From contig WTHV01000109.1 of assembly GCA_011525265.1 (NCBI GenBank), positions 1-6,482 of the forward strand: a stretch of DNA of 6,482 nt. Direction: 5' to 3'. Below the pieces are notes generated by a model. It saw only the letters and a list, made by a program, of their open reading frames with translations. It did no database searches and was not told where the DNA came from. The translations under genes were made by a program, and so were the position numbers. This DNA is from Alphaproteobacteria bacterium. Lineage in GTDB: Bacteria > Pseudomonadota > Alphaproteobacteria > Puniceispirillales > Puniceispirillaceae. Of this stretch, positions 1-5,880 are shown in pieces. The stretch's first letter is position 1; each line of letters begins with the position of its first letter.

Positions 1-1
1 T

Positions 2-1231
2 AATAATGTGCTTGGCTATCATATTGATGTGCGAGCCAATTATGCCGAAAAATTAATGAATGATGAGGTCTTTATTCATCGTCAGACAACTGCCCAAACG
101 GTGCGCTTTACCACAACAAAGCTGGCCGAATTAGAGCGTGATATCTCATCAGCCGCTGATAGGGCCTTGGCATTAGAGGGTGAGATTTTTCAAGACCTGA
201 TAGCGCAAATTATGACAGCCGCAGATGATATCATCCTCTCAGGGCAGTCTCTTGCCGCTCTTGATGTGGCTCTTGGTACAGCCAAGCTTGCACATGACCA
301 TCATTATTGCCGCCCTACACTTTATGATGATACGCGCTTTGAAATTGCCAAAGGTCGCCATCCGGTGGTTGAGCGTGCGCTGAGTGCTGAGACACCGTTT
401 ATGCCGAATGATTGTGCGATGGCAGAGGCAGAATCCTTATGGCTTTTAACAGGGCCAAATATGGCAGGTAAATCAACATTTCTGCGCCAAAATGCACTTA
501 TCGCTATTTTGGCACAGGCGGGTCTTTATGTGCCAGCAGAGGCGGCACATATTGGGATGATTGATAAATGTTTCTCACGTGTTGGTGCCTCAGATGATTT
601 GGCGCGCGGTCAATCCACCTTTATGGTTGAGATGGTTGAAACAGCGACCATCTTGCATCAAGCTACGCAAAAATCACTTGTGATATTGGATGAGATTGGC
701 AGAGGCACAGCCACCTTTGATGGTCTTGCCATTGCGCATGCGTGCCTTGAATATTTGCATGATCATAATCAATGCCGCACCTTATTTGCCACGCATTATC
801 ATGAGCTTATCGCACTAGAGGATAAATTGGCACGCCTCTACCCTTGCTCTATGCTTGTCAAAGAATGGGACGGTGATATCGTCTTTTTGCATCAAGTTGG
901 TGCAGGGGCGGCAAGTCGCTCCTATGGGGTTCATGTGGCGAAATTGGCAGGCCTGCCTGCAAGTGTTGTGGGACGTGCCACAGATATTTTGGCGGTGCTT
1001 GAACATAAAGAGACGCACAACCCAACAGCTGAGAGCCCAAGGTCACCTGCCGCACGCCTTGAAAGCTTGCCTTTATTTGATATTGCCCAGCCCGCACAAA
1101 CAAGCCCGGCAGAACCACATCGCGTGGTGCGCGAGCTTGCTAATCTGTCAGTTGATGATCTATCCCCGCGTGATGCGCTAGACACGCTTTATGCTCTATC
1201 TGCTCTTCTTAAGGATGATGGTGATGGATGA
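2..1231 (+). CDS. mutS: DNA mismatch repair protein MutS, C-terminal part (5' truncated by window edge)
   Basis: MutS recognises mismatches and small loops in newly replicated DNA and, as an ATP-driven sliding clamp, recruits MutL. The frame is open from base 2 and reads NNVLGYHIDV, a core-domain motif that lies mid-protein in the family, so roughly the N-terminal half, including the mismatch-contacting Phe-x-Glu domain, is outside the window. The GTG at 8 is an internal Val codon, not a start. Counting that Val as residue 1, the ATPase domain shows Walker A GPNMAGKST (149-157), the signature stretch GASDDLARGQSTFMVEM (193-209), Walker B LVILDEIGRG (224-233) with D228/E229, and ATHYHEL with H263. 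A Pro/Ser-rich linker carries ESLPLF (352-357), which resembles a beta-clamp-binding motif; this is inference. The tail LSPRDALDTLYALSALLK resembles the family's C-terminal dimerisation helices. The end overlaps the glnD start. Identification is secure. Confidence 0.97.
   Translation, partial: NNVLGYHIDVRANYAEKLMNDEVFIHRQTTAQTVRFTTTKLAELERDISSAADRALALEGEIFQDLIAQIMTAADDIILSGQSLAALDVALGTAKLAHDHHYCRPTLYDDTRFEIAKGRHPVVERALSAETPFMPNDCAMAEAESLWLLTGPNMAGKSTFLRQNALIAILAQAGLYVPAEAAHIGMIDKCFSRVGASDDLARGQSTFMVEMVETATILHQATQKSLVILDEIGRGTATFDGLAIAHACLEYLHDHNQCRTLFATHYHELIALEDKLARLYPCSMLVKEWDGDIVFLHQVGAGAASRSYGVHVAKLAGLPASVVGRATDILAVLEHKETHNPTAESPRSPAARLESLPLFDIAQPAQTSPAEPHRVVRELANLSVDDLSPRDALDTLYALSALLKDDGDG
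1211..1215 (+). promoter_or_regulatory. Ribosome binding site choosing the glnD start
   Basis: AAGGA lies inside the last codons of mutS, 8 nt before the ATG at 1224. Three other in-frame ATGs (1191, 1215, 1218) lie upstream of or against this site. The ones at 1215 and 1218 overlap or nearly touch it, and no comparable purine-rich site was seen at a good distance before 1191. The spacing therefore favours 1224. Confidence 0.6.
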
Positions 1232-4115
1232 TAAGAACGAGTTCCCTCTGCCAATAGACAACCTATCAGGCAAGGATGATACAGGGGGGGTTGCCAGTAT
1301 GTGGCGCGCCTGGTTAAACCCTTATGAGGCCGCAGTTGCACGAGGCGCGGTCGCGTTTGATGATGCGGCTTTGGTAAAAGACCTAGACGCATTACCTGCG
1401 AAGAAGAACCCACAAAAATTCCGCCAAGATGCGCTTATTCGCTTGAAGTCAGCGCTTAGCGAGATGCGCGAAAACCTGTCATTAGACCTTGAGCGAACAC
1501 AAGATGGTGCGCGCTATGTTGGCGCCCATGCGCTGTCAATGGACAGGCTTATTCAAATCATCTGCGGACAAGTGGCAAAACCCCTTTATCGCTCCACTGG
1601 AAAAAGCAAATCAGCTGACGATATAAAATCAGATGCTGGCGGGCGTTTTGCGGTTATCGCAACAGGGGGCTATGGCAGAGGTGAGATGGCACCCTTTAGT
1701 GATGTTGATTTGCTTTTTGTGCAGGAAAAAGCCAGTGATGAGGCAAGCGCGGCTGATATTGAAATTATTTTGTATTTGCTATGGGATCTGGGGTTGAAAA
1801 TCGGTCATGCCACAAGGTCTATTCGCCAAAATATTGGCGCCTCGCGCAATGATTTAACGATTATGACAAGCCTGCTTGAGACGCGGTTTATTTGCGGTGA
1901 TGAGGCTTTAGCGACACAATTTGATGAAGCGGTTAGCGCTGCTATTGCACGTCGTAACCCGCTAGAATTTGTCACAGATAAATTAAAAGAGCGTGATGAG
2001 CGCCACAAACAACATGGCGCAACAAGATATGTGGTTGAACCGCAGATTAAGGAAGGCAAGGGTGGTCTGCGCGATTTGCACACCTTATTTTGGATTGCCA
2101 AATTTGCGTATCGTTCAGCTGATATTATGGCGATTTTTGAGCGTGGGATTATTCGTGTTTCTGAAGCACGTTCCTTTGCTGCCTCACAGCGGTTTTTATG
2201 GACAGCACGGTGCTTTTTGCATCTGCGTTCAGGGCGCGGTGATGATATGCTTGCCTTTGATGCACAGGTGGATATTGCGCCAAAAATGGGATTTGTCTCA
2301 AAGGGCGGGATGCGTGATGTCGAACGCTTTATGAAACGCTATTACCTCGCGGTTCGTCATGTGGGGAATTTGACACGTATCTTTTGTGCTGCGATTGAAG
2401 ATGAGTTTGATTCAAAAGCCAGCCGTAGCCTATCGCGTCTTTTCCAAGATGGTGTTGCGCGTTTTAGTCTTGCGATAGCGCCATTTATCCTCAAAAATGG
2501 TCGCCTTCATTTGCCATCTGATTTGATGTTTCACCAAGCACCATTGCGCTTGATACAGATTTTTTGGTTTGCCCAAAAATATGCGCTAGATATTCATCCC
2601 GATAGTTTCAAACGCCTAACCAGAGGGACAAATCGCCTCTCTCATGCTGATCTATGGCAACCGCAATTTCATGAAGTGTTTCTTGATATATTAGGCCATG
2701 AGGCAAGCGCTGAGCGTGTTTTGCGCTTGATGAATGAATCAGGCTTTTTATCAAAATATATGCCAGATTTTGGACGCATTGTCGGCATGATGCAATTTGA
2801 CATGTATCATAGCTATACGGTGGATGAACATACCCTTAAAGCTGTGGGAATCATGAATGCAATTGAACAAGGTGAGGTGCGTGATGAAGCGCCACTTGCT
2901 TGTGAGCTATTCCCAAAAATCAGCTCTCGAAGAGCGCTATATGTGGCGATTTTACTGCATGATATTGCCAAAGGCAGAGGCGGTGATCACTCCATCCTTG
3001 GCGCTGAGGTGGCAGAGACCTTATGTCCTGAATTGGGCATTGAGGAAGAGGAAACAGAAACGGTTATCTGGCTTATTCGTAATCATCTTTTGATGAGTAA
3101 AATTGCCTTTCGCTATGATTTGCATGACCCCAAAACAATCATGGATTTTGTCCAAGACGTGCAATCCCCTGAACGCTTAAAGCTGTTATTGATTTTAACA
3201 GTGGCTGATATCAGAGCTGTTGGCCCTGATATTTGGAATGGGTGGAAGGCAAGTTTGATGCGTGATTTGTACCGCAGGGCAGAGGCTGTTATCGGTGGCG
3301 CGGGGCCTGCTGAGGTTGCCAATAATGCGGCAGGTGAGGCGCTGTATTTGGTCTCTGAGAGATTGCGTGAGGATGCTAGATGGGATGAGGCGCGAATCAC
3401 GGCCTATCAATCACAATTCTACCCCTCTTATTGGACAAGTTTTTCAACAGACCGTTTGGTTAAACAAGCGCATTTGGTCGATGGGTTTTCTTTTGAAGAC
3501 AACCCGCTTGGGATCAGTTTTGAAGATGATGTGAAAAATAACACAACCATCATGACAGTCATTGCCCAAGACCATCCTGGTCTATTCTCACGTATTGCTG
3601 GTGCTGTTGCTTTATCTCATTTAACCATCGTGAATGCCCGTATTAATACGCGTAAAGATGGGGCGATTTTAGATAGTTTCCGCCTGCAAGATAGTGACCG
3701 CCAAGCCATTAGCGATCCCAAAATATTGGCGCGCCTCCATGATCGCATTGCGCAAGCTTTGGGTGGTGAGATGAATTTGCATATTGCGCTAGAGAAACGA
3801 TGGAACAGCCAGCCAGCACGTTTGCGTGCGCTATCTGTGCCACCACGTGTTATTGTTACCAACAAGCGCTCGAAATCGCATACAGTGATTGAGGTAAATG
3901 GTCGTGACAGGCCGGGCTTGCTCTATCAGGTGACCTATCATATTGCACAAATGGGGCTTCAGATTCACTCAGCCTCTGTGTCAACCTATGGTGAAAAGGC
4001 GGTTGATGTCTTTTATGTAAGAGATATTTTTGGACTGCAGGTGCGCTCTGATGCGATGGTAGAAAAAATTCACACCACTCTGATAGGCTTGCTAGCAGGA
4101 AGTGATGAGGCCTGA
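1224..4115 (+). CDS. glnD: Bifunctional [protein-PII] uridylyltransferase / uridylyl-removing enzyme GlnD
   Basis: GlnD is the cytoplasmic glutamine sensor of nitrogen control. At low glutamine it uridylylates PII proteins (GlnB/GlnK), and at high glutamine it removes the UMP, which sets glutamine synthetase and NtrBC activity. From the 1224 start the product is 963 aa, normal for the family. Domains in order: nucleotidyltransferase with GGYGRGEMAPFSDVDLLF, starting at G148 and with the metal-binding acidic pair D160/D162; a central PII-uridylyltransferase helical region containing KEGKGGLRDLHTLFWIAKFA; an HD phosphohydrolase domain with DEHTLK (H536), LLHDIAKG (H579/D580) and GGDH (H589); and two C-terminal ACT domains at about 774-824 (QDHPGLFSRIAGA) and 886-937 (RDRPGLLYQVTYH), which in the family bind glutamine. 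All catalytic signatures are present, so both activities are expected. An alternative start at 1191 would add 11 hydrophobic residues. A run of seven G lies near the 5' end. It overlaps mutS by 8 nt and murJ by 1 nt. Confidence 0.97.
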   Translation: MDDKNEFPLPIDNLSGKDDTGGVASMWRAWLNPYEAAVARGAVAFDDAALVKDLDALPAKKNPQKFRQDALIRLKSALSEMRENLSLDLERTQDGARYVGAHALSMDRLIQIICGQVAKPLYRSTGKSKSADDIKSDAGGRFAVIATGGYGRGEMAPFSDVDLLFVQEKASDEASAADIEIILYLLWDLGLKIGHATRSIRQNIGASRNDLTIMTSLLETRFICGDEALATQFDEAVSAAIARRNPLEFVTDKLKERDERHKQHGATRYVVEPQIKEGKGGLRDLHTLFWIAKFAYRSADIMAIFERGIIRVSEARSFAASQRFLWTARCFLHLRSGRGDDMLAFDAQVDIAPKMGFVSKGGMRDVERFMKRYYLAVRHVGNLTRIFCAAIEDEFDSKASRSLSRLFQDGVARFSLAIAPFILKNGRLHLPSDLMFHQAPLRLIQIFWFAQKYALDIHPDSFKRLTRGTNRLSHADLWQPQFHEVFLDILGHEASAERVLRLMNESGFLSKYMPDFGRIVGMMQFDMYHSYTVDEHTLKAVGIMNAIEQGEVRDEAPLACELFPKISSRRALYVAILLHDIAKGRGGDHSILGAEVAETLCPELGIEEEETETVIWLIRNHLLMSKIAFRYDLHDPKTIMDFVQDVQSPERLKLLLILTVADIRAVGPDIWNGWKASLMRDLYRRAEAVIGGAGPAEVANNAAGEALYLVSERLREDARWDEARITAYQSQFYPSYWTSFSTDRLVKQAHLVDGFSFEDNPLGISFEDDVKNNTTIMTVIAQDHPGLFSRIAGAVALSHLTIVNARINTRKDGAILDSFRLQDSDRQAISDPKILARLHDRIAQALGGEMNLHIALEKRWNSQPARLRALSVPPRVIVTNKRSKSHTVIEVNGRDRPGLLYQVTYHIAQMGLQIHSASVSTYGEKAVDVFYVRDIFGLQVRSDAMVEKIHTTLIGLLAGSDEA
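4097..4110 (+). promoter_or_regulatory. Ribosome binding region of murJ inside the glnD 3' end
   Basis: Two purine-rich candidates precede the murJ ATG at 4115: AGGA at 4097-4100, which is rather far, and GAGG at 4107-4110, which leaves only 4 nt. Neither has ideal spacing. Together with the TGATG stop/start overlap this suggests that murJ translation depends at least partly on ribosomes finishing glnD. Confidence 0.4.
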
Positions 4116-5746
4116 TGGCAAAATCAAAGGAAATTTTAAAACATGGCTCTGCCGAACAATTGCGCAAAGATGAAGATTTTGATCGCAATTTTCGCCAAAT
4201 AGGCGGCTTAACCGCCCTATCGCGACTATTGGGTTTTGTGCGAGATATTTGCCTTGCCCAATTTATCGGTGCAGGTGCGGCGGCTGATGCGTTTTTGGTC
4301 GCTTTTAAACTGCCAAACCTCTTTCGCAGACTTACAGCAGATGGGGCGATGACAAATGCCTTTTTGCCTGTCTTTGCTTCAGTGCGCCAAACACAAGGCA
4401 GAGATGCGGCATTAATATTGGCTGTTGAAGTGCAGACGATGCTTTTTTTGGTGTTAAGCGCTATCGTCATTTTAGGCGAAATTTTCATGCCATCAGTGAT
4501 AGCGGCTTTGGCACCTGGTTTTGTGAATAATGTGTCCTTATATGAAGCGACAATTGATTTAGCTCGTATCACATTGCCTTATTTGCCGATGGTATCATTG
4601 GTGGCATTATGGGCGGCTGTAACAAACGCGCATAACCGGTTTTTTGGCGGTGCCGCAGCCCCTGTTATTTTGAATATTTGTCTGATTGGCGGGGCATTAC
4701 TCATCCCTGTGATAGCCACGATAACGCCGTCTGAGACCATCTCTATTTTCACGCTTGTTATGCCACTTTGTATTGCTGTGCTAATCGCTGGAACAGCGCA
4801 AATGATGTTAATGCAGCGTATGTTGGCCAAGATTGATGCCCAATTACCTTATGCACGTTTTACCCTATCTGATAATTCCAAGAAAATGTGGCGTTCTTTT
4901 GTACCTGCGGCGCTTGGGGCAGGGGGGCTGCAGGTCAATTTATTGATTGATATGGTGCTTGCCTCCCTTATTCAGGTAGGTGCTATCTCATGGCTGTATT
5001 ATGCGGATAGAATTGTACAATTACCTCTTGGTATTATTGGTATTGCCCTTGGCACAGCCCTATTGCCGCAATTATCAAAGCTGGAATCTGAAAAAGATAA
5101 AACAGAGGTGGCAAATCGTATTGGTCATTCTCTTCAAATAGCAGGGTTTTTTGCCATCCCGGCCTCTGTTGCAATCATCATTGCTTGTGAGCCGATTATC
5201 GCAGGATTATTTGGCTATGGTGCCTTTACCGCCTCTGATAGCATGATGGCCGCCGCAGCGTTATCTGCCTATGGGGTTGGCTTGATTGCCTTTGTGGTAA
5301 ATAAGGTATTTCAGCCTGCCTTTTTTGCCTCTAATCGTGGCGGGCTTGTGCTGAAGATATCTTTATTATCTGTGGCAATTAACATCACAGGCTCTCTTCT
5401 GCTGATGTCTTATTTGGGTCATGTGGGTTTGGCTTTGGCAACGACCATCGCCTCTTGGGCTGGGGTGATAATTATGGGTGTCTTGCTTGTCAAAGAAGGG
5501 CGGTTGCGCCTTTCAGAATTGCGCAAATTACATCCCATCATTTTGGCCTCATTGATTATGGGTGCTGTGATTTATGCATTGCATCATGTCGCGCAAATCT
5601 ATTTGGCTGATATGATAGCGGCACAGCTTGTGATGATGAGCCTGATTATCATCTCTGGCTTGGCAAGTTATTTTGCAGTCTCTCATTGGCTTGGTACCAT
5701 ACCGCCTTTCTTGTTTCGCAAGTTGCAAGGCGCACGAAAAACTTGA
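4115..5746 (+). CDS. murJ: Lipid II flippase MurJ (MviN family, MOP superfamily)
   Basis: MurJ is an inner-membrane protein that flips undecaprenyl-linked lipid II to the periplasmic face for peptidoglycan synthesis. The 543-aa product is hydrophobic throughout, with about 14 segments that could span the membrane, the number expected for the family. The N-terminal signature is clear: SRLLGFVRD (R37, R43), AADAFLVAFKLPNLFRR (D58, R71, R72), then ADGAMTNAFLPVF. By eye these align with E. coli R18, R24, D39, R52 and R53. YYADR (R299) matches the essential R270 region, followed by IIGIALGTALLPQLSK. Two things differ from E. coli: a charged N-terminal extension of about 19 residues, and Asp (D76) where E. 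coli has Glu57. ATG 4115 is the only ATG before the first membrane segment; a TTG at 4160 is a weak alternative. The gene overlaps the glnD stop by one base and ends inside an inverted repeat. Confidence 0.96.
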   Translation: MAKSKEILKHGSAEQLRKDEDFDRNFRQIGGLTALSRLLGFVRDICLAQFIGAGAAADAFLVAFKLPNLFRRLTADGAMTNAFLPVFASVRQTQGRDAALILAVEVQTMLFLVLSAIVILGEIFMPSVIAALAPGFVNNVSLYEATIDLARITLPYLPMVSLVALWAAVTNAHNRFFGGAAAPVILNICLIGGALLIPVIATITPSETISIFTLVMPLCIAVLIAGTAQMMLMQRMLAKIDAQLPYARFTLSDNSKKMWRSFVPAALGAGGLQVNLLIDMVLASLIQVGAISWLYYADRIVQLPLGIIGIALGTALLPQLSKLESEKDKTEVANRIGHSLQIAGFFAIPASVAIIIACEPIIAGLFGYGAFTASDSMMAAAALSAYGVGLIAFVVNKVFQPAFFASNRGGLVLKISLLSVAINITGSLLLMSYLGHVGLALATTIASWAGVIIMGVLLVKEGRLRLSELRKLHPIILASLIMGAVIYALHHVAQIYLADMIAAQLVMMSLIIISGLASYFAVSHWLGTIPPFLFRKLQGARKT

Positions 5747-5789
5747 TTTTTGGGGCAAAAACGGTCAAGTCTCCCTCATAGGTTTTTGC
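5741..5789 (+). promoter_or_regulatory. Two overlapping, mutually exclusive inverted repeats at the murJ 3' end
   Basis: Hairpin A: ACTTGATTTTTG (5741-5752) pairs with CAAAAA (5756-5761) and TCAAGT (5765-5770), leaving a GGG loop and a three-base CGG bulge. Hairpin B: GCAAAAAC (5755-5762) pairs perfectly with GTTTTTGC (5782-5789) across a 19-nt loop. They share bases 5755-5762, so an RNA can form only one at a time. Hairpin A includes the murJ stop codon. Neither stem is GC-rich and neither is followed by a U tract, so these are not standard intrinsic terminators. They could be an RNA-stability or attenuator-like element, or chance pairing of A and T runs. The repeats are seen directly; any function is inference. 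Confidence 0.35.
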
Positions 5790-5801
5790 TGCCTCATAAG
5801 G
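5771..5801 (+). repeat. Imperfect direct repeat in the murJ-trpS spacer
   Basis: CTCCCTCATAGG (5771-5782) recurs as CTGCCTCATAAGG (5789-5801), with starts 18 bp apart. The first ten bases match at nine positions, and the second copy carries one extra A before GG. The second copy also contains the Shine-Dalgarno-like AAGG of the small frame at 5811. It may be a local duplication or a paired protein-binding site; nothing in the sequence decides between them. Confidence 0.4.
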
Positions 5802-5810
5802 TGATCTGTG

Positions 5811-5867
5811 ATGATACATTTATCAGTGAGACGGCATGTAAAAATTGTTACGCGTAAAAATGCATAA
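5811..5867 (+). CDS. Possible 18-codon leader ORF upstream of trpS
   Basis: ATG at 5811 opens a frame encoding MIHLSVRRHVKIVTRKNA, ending at TAA 5865-5867. The peptide is basic (three Arg, three counting the two Lys-Arg pairs separately adds Lys: in total R7, R8, K11, R15, K16) and has no Trp codon, so it does not look like a classical Trp attenuation leader. AAGG at 5798-5801 lies 9 nt before the ATG, within CATAAGGTGA, nearly the same ten bases (CATAAGGCGA) that precede trpS. Its stop overlaps the trpS ribosome binding site and lies 13 nt before the trpS ATG, which would suit translational coupling. A frame this short arises easily by chance and no homology is known to me, so it is listed only as a candidate. 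Confidence 0.2.
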   Translation: MIHLSVRRHVKIVTRKNA

Positions 5868-5873
5868 GGCGAG
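5866..5873 (+). promoter_or_regulatory. Ribosome binding site of trpS
   Basis: AAGGCGAG ends 7 nt before the trpS ATG at 5881. It is the only purine-rich stretch at usable distance. It overlaps the stop codon of the candidate leader frame, and its flank CATAAGGCGA repeats the CATAAGGTGA found at 5795-5804. Confidence 0.55.
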
Positions 5874-5880
5874 TGGTTAA

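Noticed and set aside
8..10. GTG at base 8 as a mutS start codon
   Set aside because: The frame is open to the window edge and the residues around it (NNVLGY) match an internal MutS motif. A start here would remove the mismatch-recognition domains, so this is truncation by the window.
4443..4449. Run of seven T in murJ
   Set aside because: It encodes a hydrophobic Leu-Phe-Leu stretch in a membrane helix, where T-rich codons are expected. The downstream frame stays intact.
3856..4572. A 238-codon open frame on the minus strand across the glnD-murJ junction
   Set aside because: It lies entirely antisense to two genes with clear family motifs. Its translation is rich in Ser, Ala, Lys and Arg without any recognisable domain, which is typical of a shadow frame.
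5741..5770. Intrinsic terminator after murJ
   Set aside because: A hairpin can be drawn, but it is A/T-rich with a bulge and is followed by CTCCCTC, not a run of T.
5786..5823. Possible sigma-70 promoter for trpS (TTGCTG at 5786-5791 with TGATAC at 5812-5817)
   Set aside because: The spacer is 20 bp and both boxes are poor matches, so it cannot be told from chance. An independent trpS promoter in the spacer remains plausible but is not shown.
5812..5825. Small stem TGATA-CATT-TATCA within the candidate leader frame
   Set aside because: Only five A/T-rich pairs with no extension, so too weak to support a regulatory claim.
5747..5857. Continuation of the murJ frame past its TGA for 36 codons, ending at TAA 5855-5857, with a Cys-containing tail (C-D-D-T ... 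C-K-N-C-Y-A) that could also start at GTG 5801
   Set aside because: MurJ is already full length at 5746, and mutS and glnD also end in TGA at natural C-termini, so stop recoding is not needed. A frame of this length in A/T-rich spacer is easily chance, and the GTG has no well-placed ribosome binding site of its own.
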